From Anoplolepis gracilipes (lineage: Eukaryota > Arthropoda > Insecta > Hymenoptera > Formicidae): a stretch of DNA of 64,000 bases. Position 1 is the first letter of the stretch. Each line of letters begins with the position of its first letter. Both the position numbers and the translations under genes were made by a program. This document shows positions 12,750 through 25,714 of the stretch, piece by piece. A model generated the notes under the pieces. That model was not told the origin of the DNA, made no database searches, and saw nothing but the letters and a program-made list of their open reading frames with translations. Where the stretch lies: NCBI RefSeq assembly GCF_047496725.1, contig NC_132973.1, forward strand, positions 9,412,233 to 9,476,232, written 5' to 3'.

Positions 12750-15652
12750 TACATATGTGAAGAAGAGATGAATTTGTTAAATTTTTTACGGCGATAATTT
12801 GTAAACGCGATGTTCAATCGGCGTTTATTGTGTAACGAAGATCAAATATCGCAGATAAACGATATATCTCATATTAGAGATACGCTACCTCGAAGGAAGC
12901 GTTCCTATATTTTAATGTGCATAGGGGTGAGACGAAATTCGCATCACGATCGAAGAAAATGCAATTGACGAACCAGATTCTCTTCTAATCGTGATGCCAA
13001 ACCGTTGAAGATCTTTTTCACACACAAATAAATTTATCTTTATTTATAAGCGCGACTTAGAATTGCACACAATGACGAATGATCTTGTTTAGTTACTGGA
13101 TAATCTTATTCACTGACAAGAGCAGTATTAGCAGGGAACGTGCAAAAACGAATGAATTAAACGTTTTCTGCTGAAAAAATGTGTCATAAATATAAATGCA
13201 CCATATAAGTATTTTCACAGGTTTGCGTTGTAATAAATATTAATTTTCAAAAGAATTATTAGGAGCGATGTTAACTTTTTGCACCCACAATGTAAAAAGA
13301 AGAGAAGACTATGATTAGCTTATTGTTAGATAATTTTTTTCTAATATTCTGATATTACATTAGAGAAAAAAAATTCCTTTCTCCTTCTTTATTCTTTCAC
13401 GCAATCAAGCAATATTTCGCTAATATTTTATAAAAGTGTACGATTTCAATTATTTTAATCAAGATTTTAATTATATATTTACGTGCGTTACATAAAAAGA
13501 ATACGAATTTCAGCCGCGCGATGAACATGAGCGATCAATAAATTTCTAAATAAATGCAGAAATTAATACAAATTGTAAAAAAAATATCTGTATTATATGT
13601 ACACTTGAATAATTGTGATACTTAGAAATAAATAGATTTTTTGCTGTGTTATATTGCATTCGGATTTTCTTCTTTTTATCTCTGCGCATCAGTTCGACGA
13701 TGCTCCAATTGTGTTTAAAAATTGACTAATAGTTAAAAAAATTTAATGTTCTATGTAAAGATTATTTTGCCTGCAATTCTCTCATCCTAAAAGTTTATAT
13801 ACACATAGCTACACACGTTCATATGTATTTATGTATTTTATACATTCGCTTGATGACTTAACTAATAGCGAATAACTAGAGTTTTTTAGTAAACATTACA
13901 TTTTGAATGTAAAAATAATTTTATGCATTTCTTTTTTCGGTCCATTTATTTGATGATAAGCTTATCGTAAGGTGAGTAATATTATCTTTAGCATCGCTGG
14001 AAAATAATACACAAAATACATTGTAAATGATTATTTGTATTTGTACACAATACTATATAACAAGGAAAAATACTGAATGAGAAACAGATGCCTCATTTGG
14101 TGTATCACACGGGCGCAAGCCAAAGAAAACCATGTCACAATAGAGCATCTATTTGTTGACTATATTTATAATTTATATACTTATAATTTAATACTTGTTA
14201 TTAATAGCAAGAAGAAAAAACCTCTATACGGATTATATGATTAATGAAACACAGATTCTCGTTTCTTTTCTCGATCTCCATTCATATAACTGCTCTTGCA
14301 TCATTTAACCATATACATTACGAGTACATACAAATTACATAAATAAGTGGAATATTATATACCGGGCTATATTTATTTCATACAATACTTGAAATTTACT
14401 TATAATGAACATATCATATACTTTGCGCACATTAGACACTTGTCAGAATAGTATTAGTTCGTGGAAGAAATTGCGGTTAATTAAGTAATAGTACTGGCTC
14501 TGCGTCTTGTGCGAGTATGCAATTTTAAAATTTTTTTTGCAATATAAGTCGTATATAGAAAAATATATGCAGATTAAATTGCAAATGTTTATTTGTAATA
14601 ATACCCGTGGTAAGACTTTCATTTAAATTTTTATACTTTCATAATAATCACTTGCGCATTATTGTTCAAACTTCTCTATTAGATAACATACCTCTTCTTA
14701 TATTTTTTTTTTCTTTATAAGAGTATCCTTAATATTCGTTATAAACTCAAGGCAATGATTTATAGAGTCTATATAAGTAAAAATTATCGTGACTATACTA
14801 CAAGACAGCTATTAATGCACGTTATCTAAATATACACATTATTTCATAACTTTTTATCTTCTAACGCGAGACACATGGAATATCCAGATATATATATATT
14901 TAATTCCAAATAATCGAACAATTAAGTCAAATTATGAATGCATATAAAGTATATGGTATTATATAAATTTTTAAAAACAATTTCTGTTAAAAAAATATAA
15001 CAATAAATATATATTATTATAGTTGCAAAGTATATAGTTTTACAAAATTAAAAAAAGTTATGCATTCACCATAAAAACTTGGAGACTCTGTCTAAAATTT
15101 CTCAATTATACAAACTTTAATAATGTATGCAAACATAAAGTCGCAGAGAAAAATAGAAATAAATTCTTACATCTTTCGTAGTATTACATCATACTGAAGG
15201 ATTGCGATACTACGCTAAAAAAATTCTACTCGCAAATCCCGAAAAAAAAAATTATATAATAATATATAATTATATAATAAAACATGGAAGATAATTTATA
15301 AAGTCTCATGTTGTATGCGTTTTAACTTGCTAAATATTACGTAATACTAACGAAAAGACCTATGAAAGCTAATCATCTATGCCTAGAACACAATGTAACT
15401 ATTAGTAGTGAGCAACATTTTGATCAATAAACGAATTAAATTAATCCAGAATGTAGATTTGACATCGCGTTCCATTACAAATAAGAAATAAAAGAGAAGA
15501 CAATTTAAAATCAACGCTTTGGTGCATAGATATACATTCACCCGTTGATAATCGCATTTCCAGAATAAAACACATTTTTTTCGTCTATTCATAGATAGCC
15601 GCCTAATTTTACGCGTAATAACTCTAGAATAAATATCTATCACAAAGACTGG

Positions 15653-15656
<4 letters not shown>
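12750..15656. other. AT-rich spacer
   Basis: About 2.9 kb of very AT-rich sequence between trehalase and the 3' end of the LRIG gene. No gene, RNA gene or element could be supported. Confidence 0.5.

Positions 15657-15742
<86 letters not shown>
15657..15742. repeat. (TG)n(TA)n microsatellite
   Basis: About 35 TG units followed by about 8 TA units. A long pure dinucleotide tract, likely polymorphic. Confidence 0.97.
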
Positions 15743-16155
15743 GTGGCTTTTATAGTTATAAGCTAGAGTAAATCAGAAAGTTTTATAACTTTCCAGTTTA
15801 TTCGTCCGCGTCATAATTGTGTTAAAAAAAACGATTGTACACAATAATCGAATTAAACATTTGTTAATATTTAATTAAGATCATTTTTGTATGTAAGCGG
15901 TTTTCAGACATGCTCCGTAAGCGTCAATGTATCGGAATTCTAATTAATTTATCAGAATTTTAAAACAATATGATGCTTATAAATTATTATACGAATTTCA
16001 TAATTGTTATGAAATATCGTGAAAAATATAAGTGAGACAAAAAATAAAGATAAAATAGAATCTAAAAGATTAAGTTTTAGATTACGATCTGGATGTGTCC
16101 GAAAACTGTACAAACATTGTGTTTCCTAAAAACGCTCAACGTGTATAACACGCAC

Positions 16156-16195
16156 TATAATAATAATAATAATAATAAATGATAATAATAATAAT
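16156..16195. repeat. (AAT)n microsatellite
   Basis: Two runs of TAA/TAATAA units broken by one ATG-like interruption. It is probably downstream of the LRIG 3' end. Confidence 0.85.
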
Positions 16196-16648
16196 ACTAG
16201 TTACAGTAGGACTTAGTTAATCTATTTACAATTCTTATCGTAAAATTTGCTACGTGGGCTTAACGAGAGTCGCGTTAGTAATAAATACGATTACGATGAC
16301 ATATATAAGTGTTTTGCTATCGTTCTGTTGTACTTGTGCCGTGATTCGTTGATCCGTTACTTTTTCAGTAATATCGAATACTCGGTTGTACATTGGACTG
16401 TCGGATCAACGTCCACTATAGGTCATTTCTTAGGCAGTAGTGGACCAGTGAAGAGTCCTTGCCCTTCATAATACTACAGTTCATTAATATACACGACTTG
16501 CGGCGGAATATTCATACTCCTGCTTAAAAACTAGTCGCGTTCACACATGAATACTCACTGTCTCTTCGCGAAAGACTTTTCGCACTTTACCAATTGCAAG
16601 ATTGATATATGCGTTAGCCCTTCTCACATTCCAGTTTGCGTTTCCATA

Positions 16649-19600
16649 TTAAACCGCACTATCGGCATTCTCACTTGCATGTCGTTCGTGATTCGTATAA
16701 CGCAAAAGAGGATCATTGACGTTTATCGTTCCCATTTCTTCTTCGTTATTAGTAGAACTACTCACGACCCCTTCTAATAAATATGAGAATATAATATTAT
16801 TCACCAATAATATAATAATTAACAAAATATTAACATAACATAGATATAACATTAATAATTATTTAATATGTTATTAATATTTTATTAATATTATTAATAT
16901 AGAATGTGTGCTAAACTCTTTTTTATGAACATTTTTTATTACTTACCGGGTAAGCACAATTGTAGCTGATCGTTGCTAGGATTAGTGCTGTCTCCAGTCC
17001 CACTATCCTTACTGTGCTGCGAACTTGTGTCCAGATATAGTTGCGTTTGTGCTTCCGGTACAGTTAGTACGACCGTCGTTGCTGGCGAGGTTGCGGTGTC
17101 CTGTGCGAGATTTAAACGACGTCTGGTTTTGTAAATTACGACTACCCAAATCACGGAAGTGGCAACAGCGCAACACACAACGGTTATTATTATCAAGCCT
17201 AGTATTTCGGAGTCATTCAGCACAGAAGTCGGAGCTGTGGATATGACAGAAAGACAAACTAAGACTTAGTCAAACAAAACTTCTTTGTCAAAATTCTTCA
17301 TGATTATAAGCGTTTTAATTACCTGGATTGACTGTGAGGTACGACGCGCCGATAATGCTTCCCAACGAATTACTCATCTCACATTCATAATTACCAGCGT
17401 CGCTGGCGATTGTGTTGACGATAATTAACAACTGATCCTCGGCGGTGAAGAAGTGACGTTCCGTTGCTTGTAGTGGACTGCCATTCTTTCGCCACGATAA
17501 TTTCGGACGTGGCGAGCCGCCGGCCATGCATTCGAGCACGATCGAACGACCTACCATGATTTCCTTGTTCTCCATCGGCTTTACAAAGGACGGTGCTTCT
17601 AAAAAGGAAAAGTATTATTAGTATATACATAAAAAATAACTAATGTATAAAAAATTCATATATTTCAGACCTTTGATATGAAGAAAATTTTACAGAAGAA
17701 AATAATTCTTTACCTAATATAGTGAGGCTGGCGTTTGCAACAATAACGCCAGCTAAATTTTGCGCAGTACACGAATAAACCCCGTTGTCGGCCATTTTGG
17801 TGTTTATTATAAATAGTACGTCGTCTGTCGGCATCATGTGCATACGTCTCTCTCTCGCAGCTGGGAAATCATTTCCACCGTCCTTCTGCCAAGCTATCTG
17901 CGGGGACGGTTGTCCCTCGGCGGAGCACTCCAGACGGGCAGTGCTTCCGGCATTTACTCGTATATCATGTGGAATTTTGGAGAACGACGGATAAACTATA
18001 GAAAAGAAAAATGAGCAAAGAATGTTACTCATTAAAGTCTATAATTATATAAAATCTTAATTATTAATTAAAAATCACAATTGCTTTTATTTTTTAAAAC
18101 TTAGAATCCGCGAAAAAAATTTACAAGAAAATTATTCGTTACTGAAATTATTTTATTTATAATATCTTTTTCTCTCTCAAAAATGCTGGTTGATTGGTGA
18201 ACTTTGTTAAAATAATTAAGGATATGTATAGCTTACCTAAGACATTCAGTATGGCTTTGGCTGAGTATGTAGTTCCATAATTGTTTGTCACCATGCACTG
18301 ATATTTCCCCGCATTAGCGTGAGTTACATTAATAAGATGTAACATAGATGTTACCTCGGTTGCTCCACTCTCGGAGGAACCGATGTTCTGTAGATTCGCT
18401 TCGTTTAACTCTACATTATTATGTTTCCAGATAAAATTGAGCGGCGCATCAGCGGTGCTGGTTGCACGACAAATCAATGTCGCATTGTTTCCTTTGATAC
18501 TCATTTGGCTTATTGGTTCCTGAATGATCCGTGGTTTTGGATATTCATCTACAAAAGAATGTAATAAAAAGAAAATTTTAGTGAAAAGATAAAATTATAA
18601 AAGATAGAAAAAGAAAATATATGTTTTTGATAGATTACAATAATACTGACCACAAGTAAAGTTTGCATGATGTAACTGAGTTAATGACATGCCCTGTAAC
18701 CAATGTGGATAACCGCAAAACAATTCAGCTTCGCTGTAATGATGTTCTCGTAACCACATACTTAGCCATTGAAGTCCACAATCGCAAACTAAGGCTTCTA
18801 TATGTAAAATATATTTAAAAAATTAATAAAAAAAGAATTAGCAAAATACAATTAAAATACATATTGATTAGAGAGAGATCGCCAAGAAAATATCTACATA
18901 TTTAATTTATACATGAAAATTTTTTTAACTCACGGGTATTCATTTTAAGTTTACTCAGACTGGACATTGGAAAGAATGCATTTTCCTGAATAGATGTAAC
19001 ATTGTTTCCAATTAAATCAAGCTCAATAACTCGAGTCAGACCAATAAAGGCGTTTTGATTTATGGATTTTATTCTGTTGTGCGCCAAACCCAGTCTCCAC
19101 AACTGACCGAGTGGAGAGAATGCACCACCAATGTCCTCCACCATATAGGATATTTTATTCGAATTAAGTTCCCTTTAAAAGTTTTAAAACAGTGATTATA
19201 ATACGGCAACTATAAATATAACAAAAATATGAAAGATTCCCAAAAAGTATGTATGCATACAGAATGCGAAGATTTGTGGTAAAATTAAATGCTCCGTCTG
19301 AGATGTATGCTATCTGATTATGGTCCAGTTTAAGCTTTTCCAGTTTTGTAAGATACTCAAATGAACCTCGGTCTATAGAGGTCAACTCGTTATGTGACAA
19401 GTCTCTAAAAGAAATAAAAACTCAAAATTAATAATTTATACAATTTTGCGCACGAAATTGTTTAGTTATATATATTTACAATCAGAAAAAACAGAAAATG
19501 GCAAATTAAATCAATTATAAAATAATAATCAATTATAAATCATATTATAAAATTGTTACTAACATCTCCAATATTTCTTTGCATATCTCCCACGCTTGAG

Positions 19601-22600
19601 CTTCAATTGTTGAAATTTGATTGTGTGACAAAGAAAGCTTTTGCAAATGTTCCAATCCAAACAAGCCACCCTTTCTCACAGTGGTCAGCATATTGAAGTC
19701 AAGGTGCAATAGTATCAAATTTTTAAGTGGCCAAAAAGCTCCGTCATCCAGCATGTCGATTCTATTTCTTTTTAAATGCAATTCCTCTAAATTCTTTAAA
19801 CTTTTCAAACTTAATCCATGAATTTGTTGTAGATTATTTCTGTTTACTTCCCTGTATTAATAAATAGATATTCTCAATGTAATATTTTACATAGATTTAT
19901 AAGTTTTACAAATATATTATAGGATATGCAAATGCTTACAATTTTAGCAATTTTCCCAAATTTGTGAAAAGATCCTTCAACTGTGTCAAATTGTTTTTGT
20001 TTAAACGAAGCTCTTCCAGTAAAGTTAGATTATCGAAACTTCCATTTTCAATTATTCCTATGTTGTTTGTATTCAGATTTCTACAAGTGCATAAAAACAT
20101 TAGATGATATTAATATGATATACAGATTTATAAAATGTGATTAAAATACATACAAATGTACAAGTCGATTAGGAGCAAGGAAGGATCCCTTTTGAAGGAC
20201 ACTTATTTTATTCCCACTGAGATCCAGATATTGAAGCTGTTGCAAACTCAGCAATGCAGTCCCATTTATACTAGTAATTAAATTATGGGATCTGCAATTA
20301 TAGTATTAATAATTATATCAATGTATAAATATCATTAATAAAGTATTCTTTGTGCATCAAATTGTATTAAAAAAATTCTCAGTCTACAGATGCCAAATAT
20401 ACTTACAGTGTAAGATGAGTAATATTCTTAGCAAATACAAGATCTGGCACTTGTGTTAAGTGATTTTTATTCACTTTAAGTTCGCGTAATTGTGTAACGT
20501 CCGGCAAGGCAATAGTAAAATTATCTCCGAGTTTATTAGCACTTACATCTCTAAAATTATAAACAATCATAAATAAGATTAATAATGTGTTGGAAAAACA
20601 TAATTGAAAAACTTAAATAATTTGAAAATCATATATATATATATATATATATTAAAAATCTGTTAAAAAGATAGATGTGTTACATGCTTACAATTTTTTA
20701 AGTTTTGTTAAATGAAGTAATGAGTCAAATTCCAAGTTAGCAATGTTGTTGTCCTTTAATTCTCTGAAAAAAATAAAAAATTTTAATTATATTTATTAAT
20801 ATCACATAATGTTCAAAACTATTTTTAATCTTTTCTTATTATTCTTATATAATGCATTTATATCAGTAGAAATAAAATTATATTTATTCAATCCCTTTAT
20901 CCGACCTTAATAATGACATAAATTTACACATATTAGCATACAGATTAGTAAATTTAGTTAATATGTTTCAATTTCAACAGTTTCTAATGATACTAGGTAA
21001 TAAATATAATGTATAGATATAAAAATATAAATGCACACATAAGAATTTTATAGTTTATAAAGAGAATAATTCCATATATAAGACTTGAATTTTATTTATA
21101 TTAGATACACATATTATTTAAAACGGAAGCATTTTTGGGCTATAATTATACACCTTAATAAACAAAAATCATAAGGTTTTCAATATCAATCATCCATTAA
21201 TGTATAAATGTGCAAGATTGACAATTGCCATGTTTTGCATGAGACAAGTATGGATGGATTTTAATTTATTTATTTAAGAGCTGATATAAAACCGAAAAGT
21301 TAAATTATAAACACATTTATTTATTTTCTAATTGTATTTACTTAAATTTCGCATCTTTGACCTTGCTTTTGGCTGTTATTAGAATGTTCTTTATCTAATA
21401 TATTTGTATACACTTTAATATCTTAAATATAGCATAGACATGAATCTTTCCTACTTAGATCTTGTTATCCTTGATTCTGAGCACTGGGGGACTTTACAAT
21501 GATCAGCCATCATTACACATAGCACCCTATATGGCAAGCAATAGAGACTTGGCTATGTATTTGTAGAATCAGTTTTATCAATCTGACCATTTGGTGCAGC
21601 AAAGGGACAAGCAACCCACATGTAGCCATAACAAGCAATATTACTCCCCTCTGATTTAAGTTCCAAATAATATAGAATAATAACAGTTATCATCCAATAA
21701 ACAATAAATTGCTGTATATGTAATATCTGCTGTTTACTAATTTTTATTTTATATAAACAAGTAATTTATCAATTTATGCATATTAAATGTAATTTGGAAT
21801 TTTATAAAAGAAATTTTTGCGACAACATTGTGCAAAATTACGATAAACTATTGTCAAATAAAAATTTATGTTTAATATTACTGTTTTTTTCTTTTTAATT
21901 AATATATAATGTCTCTTTTTAAACTCTCTTATTTCAAAAGTCATTTAAATAACAGTTTAAGATTTTATTTATTTTATCTAAATTTCTATTAAATAAACAA
22001 ATTTCTATATAATTGGATTATATATATTATTAAACATATTACCTCTATATTAATAACTGTCTTTAAAAATCATAAAAATAAATTATAAAGTTATAAAAGT
22101 CTCTAGATAACTGATCATAAAATATACTTATGTCATTTTTATTTCCATTATAAATTCCTTTTCTATCTTATCTGCATTAACTCAGGTTACACAGAAAGTA
22201 TACAATCCAGCTTTTATATAATCCATCATAATTGGCAACAAATCATGCCTAGATCTTTAAAATTGAAACAAATCATACAACTTTATCCGATGATGAATGA
22301 AATATACCCATTATACAAGTGATTTTATAGAAAATATGAGATGTTATTTATGATAAATTTGTAGCAAAGTAGAGAGAGAGAGAGAGAGAAACGTTGCTCC
22401 TTCTTCCTTTAACGACTCCAAGATCTACTCACAGGATCTCCGTCCATGGTGGCAGTCCACTAGGTGCCTCGATCAGCTGTAGTTCGCTGCAGGCGACCAA
22501 ATTGCCGAGGCAAGCGCACTCGACCGGGCAGCTGTCCGTCTTGTCGTACGGCAATCTCGTCGACTCGGCGGCGCTCGCGGCCGCGATCAGGGCGAGGAGG

Positions 22601-22683
22601 CAAAGGACGGACAGTGGGATCGCGTCGCGTATCCTCCGCTCAGGGAGACGATGACGCCTCAGCATTCCCGAACACCGTGACAT
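16649..22683 (-). CDS. lbk: LRIG/lambik receptor: LRRs, three Ig domains, one membrane span
   Basis: Type I membrane protein of about 948 residues. Fourteen coding exons join in frame: 22683-22433, 20763-20692, 20550-20407, 20291-20154, 20080-19940, 19851-19564, 19404-19261, 19172-18934, 18797-18651, 18548-18237, 17995-17714, 17598-17323, 17234-16947, 16773-16649. Exon 1 gives a signal peptide (LSVLCLLALIAAASAA) and a cysteine-rich LRR cap (CPVECACLGNLVAC). Exons 2-8 give about 15 leucine-rich repeats, mostly in multiples of one 24-residue unit. Exon 9 is the C-terminal cap (CDCGLQWL...FC...C). Exons 10, 11 and 12 each encode one I-set Ig domain with phase 1 borders. Exon 13 has the membrane span (LIIITVVCCAVATSVIWVVV) and stop-transfer basic residues. 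The tail ends ADSAV. This domain order is that of vertebrate LRIG proteins (known to tune growth-factor receptors) and fly lambik. The 3' end is slightly uncertain because a GTGAGA donor-like site lies in the last exon. Confidence 0.95.
20764..22432 (-). other. First intron of the LRIG gene
   Basis: AT-rich intron of about 1.7 kb. A short GA tract lies near 22370-22389, next to the exon 1 donor. No other feature seen. Confidence 0.7.
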
Positions 22684-23090
22684 CGCGTACACGCACACGC
22701 ACGCGCCAGAGAGTTGCTTAAAGCCCGCTCGGATTAATCGGTCACCTCGCTTCGTATTCGACGCTCACCGTTGCCGCGCGGCCCCATCGCCGAGGATTCG
22801 CACGACGATGCCGCTCGTAGGCGAGCGAATTGCCATAATGACGAAGAAGCGATGCTTCCCCCCCCCCACGTACACGTATGTACGTTCGATCGCGCTGTCG
22901 AGTCAAAACAAACTCTCGTCTCTTCCCTCAAAAACGCAACAGCCCACGCACCATGATGACGCCTACGGGACGACCCAGAGATGGACCAGAGACCCGATCG
23001 CCGATCGCGCCCCCGTGTGTATCTACGCGCGTAGGCGGCGTCATCTGGCGAGTCACCAAAAGATGGTGCGTGACATGACGCGGAATGGTG

Positions 23091-23115
23091 CCCGGGACCC
23101 GGGACCCGGGACCCT
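23091..23115. repeat. GGGACCC heptamer tandem repeat
   Basis: Roughly three and a half copies of a self-complementary heptamer (CCCGGGA/GGGACCC) in the divergent promoter. It could form a hairpin or bind a dimeric factor; no function is shown. Confidence 0.8.
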
Positions 23116-23271
23116 CGGAATCGTTTATCTCACAAACGTATTCATCTCCTCTTCCTCGAACAATTTTTCTCTTTATCCTCCGAGAATTTTATTTCAAAAG
23201 TTTCTAAAATTTCTTCTACAATTTTATTCGCACTCTCTTGTCATGTAAAAATTTTATGCAAAATTCGCGAA

Positions 23272-23279
23272 TGACGTCA
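23272..23279. promoter_or_regulatory. Consensus CRE palindrome TGACGTCA
   Basis: A perfect 8-bp cAMP-response element, known to bind CREB/ATF dimers. It sits about 340 bp upstream of the FAM98 start codon and just before a pair of CCAAT boxes. That clustering makes it more credible than an isolated match. Occupancy is inference. Confidence 0.6.
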
Positions 23280-23287
23280 TGAAAGTT

Positions 23288-23337
23288 TTGATTGACCAAT
23301 CAAGGCAAAGAGATCTTCGTCCCGATTGGTCGATCAA
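23288..23337. promoter_or_regulatory. Inverted pair of CCAAT boxes
   Basis: TTGATTGACCAATC at 23288-23301 and GATTGGTCGATCAA at 23324-23337 are inverted copies with one mismatch, 22 bp apart. Each contains a CCAAT core (NF-Y type), one on each strand. A symmetric arrangement suits a promoter that fires both ways. Confidence 0.6.
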
Positions 23338-23616
23338 ACGCGCCGAAAGCTTCCTAGTGTCAAACGGAATGCACTCAGTGTACTCTCTTGTATAAAATTC
23401 ATTGTTTCATGTTTAGCAGAATGCGAAACGACCGGTTAGCGGAGGATGAATATGTTGTCGCAATATCGAGCAATATCGGAGAATTGAACGAATCGACAAT
23501 AAAATATTTCGTCGTCGCGACGTAATTCGCCCTGCCCTAATTCTCGAACGAGTAACGTCCAATATTCATTTCCTTATTATATTATATTTTGCTTAATAAT
23601 CAAGATCTGAAAACAT

Positions 23617-25714
23617 ATGATCGATATGGAGGAGAAGGTACTGCAAGTTCTCGAAGATGTTGGGTGAGTAGGTTATATACTTAAAAAAAAAAAATTATGA
23701 TACTCCAATATTTTTAATCTCAAAAAGAATACAGAGAGAATCTTTCTAAATAAAATAATTTATTTTTTAATATAATGATAGGCTTGTCTCATAATTTTTT
23801 ACTGAAACCATATAGATTATGAAAATTTGCATTTTTCATAATTTTATATAGGTACACGGGGCCAATGCTTGATGCCGATAAGCTGTCACAAGCCCTGAAA
23901 CTTGGTGCAAAGTCGCCAGACTTTACTAGTCTTATAGGTTGGTTTGCTGAACAACTGGCAACATTTATCAACATAGATGAGACTGTTCATGCTACAACAA
24001 GCGCAGACGATGCTAGTTCCTTTCTTCTAGAATTAAGCTTTTTTCTCAAAGAAATAGGATGCATAAATGAGAAACTAATGACTGGACATGTAAATCAAAG
24101 ACTGGCTACTGAATCTGAAAGAGCTATCCTAATAGAATTCTTAGCTACAGAACTTATGGCGTGTAAATTATTAGAAGTGAAATATCCTAAAGAGGAAAAA
24201 CAGATGGAAGTTACTATTGTAAGTATTTTTAAACAATAACTTTACGATTATAACCTACTTTGTATAGTAATTTACCATTGTAAATGATTAACTTGTAGAT
24301 GACATGGAAAAGCTAATATTGTAAGATATATATCTAACCATATATATATATATTTTATTTATAGGATGAAACTGATACTGCAAGAAGCTTGAAAAATATT
24401 CTGGTAACATTAAAGTTTCAAAAGCCACCGGATAATATTACGCCTGAATTTTTGTTCTCTAAACTAGAAACTAAATTATCAGAAGTATTAAAGACTGTGT
24501 CGACTAATCATTTAGGAAAACCACTTATAGATATAGAGCTCTCTGCTAAGCAATGGGCTGAATTGAGTAAATTGCAAGAAACAATGCATAAGGAATACAC
24601 AATTCGCCGTGATATGTTACTTAAACGACTTGATGTTACAGTTCAATCATTCTTGGTAAGAATTATTTTGAGAAACAAAAGTTCTTTTCATGTAAATTAA
24701 CGATTATATCATATCGATCATTATATCACTCAACATGTAATAATTTTATTTATAGTGGTCAGACAGAATAAAATCACAGGAAAATGAGGTAAACTCTAGA
24801 TATGAAGACAAAAGGAAGACTCTGAAAAACGAGCCGAAGGTGACAATGGCAGATCTATTGGCAGCAAGAGACGATCTAGCTGTGATCGAGAAAACGAGTA
24901 ATGCAAGTGTTCGTAAGAACACACGAAGTAAAATCAATAGTGTCATTATCGGAGCGGTACCAGACAGAGGTGGTAGACCATATGAACAAGAACCTCCTCC
25001 GCCAGAGATGCCATCATGGCAAAAAGACAGAGTCCAAGGACCACAATCATTTCAGTAAGGATCAATAAAATGATATATGTATAAAGCAATTTTATAAAAC
25101 TGGATGATAAGTAAAAAATGAAGCAGTAATAAATTATATTTGTTAATTGTGCTATTATTACACAATGATTACATTTTTTTCTCTTTTCTAGCGGTGGAAG
25201 GGGTAGAGGAGGCGGTGGAGATAGAGGTCGCGGAAGCGGCAGAGGAGCAAGTGGCGGCGGTGGTGGTGGTGGCGGCGGCAGCTATCGCGATCATAAAAAC
25301 GCCAGTAGCAATTTCGGCCAAAACTTTGATTATCAGCAATCACAATATTCCGGACACGGACATAGAGAATGTTATCCGGATCATAGAGACACAGGAGGAT
25401 ATCAGAGAAGTGACAGTGGTAGAGGAGGCGGAGGAGGTTATCGAGGAGATTCCGGTCAAAATTACAATCAAAATTACGGTCAAAATTACAATCAAAGTTA
25501 TGGCCAAAACTACGACTATCAACAACCACAATATTCCGGCCAAAGAGATTCTTATGGAAATGATAATCGAAGTGGTGGAAATTATCACCAAGGCAGAAGA
25601 GAGGGAGGTGGAAGAGGCGGCAGGATTCAAGGTGGATGGAATCAAGGCAATAATTCTGGCGTGAATAATTACCAACGTGGCGGCTACAATAGAGGCAGGG
25701 ATCGTCAGTACTGA
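23617..25714 (+). CDS. FAM98: FAM98 protein (tRNA-ligase complex subunit family)
   Basis: About 508 residues. Exons: 23617-23663, 23852-24218, 24365-24655, 24756-25054, 25192-25714. The N-terminal two thirds match the FAM98 fold: EDVGYTGPMLDADKLSQAL, then an acidic helical region and a coiled-coil-like stretch (LSKLQETMHKEYTIRRDMLL). The last exon is low-complexity Gly/Arg (RGG) followed by Gln-Asn-Tyr repeats (QNYNQNYGQNYNQSYGQNYD) and a final GGYNRGRDRQY. In animals FAM98B belongs to the RTCB-DDX1 tRNA-ligase complex, and FAM98A binds RNA through such tails. The first ATG (23617) is used; a second in-frame ATG lies three codons on. AATAAA occurs at about 26094. Introns are short (100-190 bp). 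The gene shares a promoter region with the LRIG gene. Assignment to FAM98A or B is not possible, as insects normally have one. Confidence 0.94.

Larger units (their letters stand above)
22684..23616. promoter_or_regulatory. Divergent promoter between LRIG gene and FAM98
   Basis: About 930 bp between two start codons that face away from each other. The LRIG side (22690-23120) is clearly GC- and CpG-rich against an AT-rich background and probably carries its 5' UTR. The FAM98 side holds a CRE palindrome and paired CCAAT boxes. No TATA box is evident. Some overlapping open frames here look like composition effects. Confidence 0.7.

Noticed and set aside
16247..16471. 74-codon plus-strand frame below the LRIG gene
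   Set aside because: Non-ATG start, no family likeness; probably chance in a GC-richer 3' UTR.
25188..25529. Histidine/arginine-rich frame on the minus strand
   Set aside because: Shadow of the Gly/Arg-rich FAM98 exon; composition explains it.
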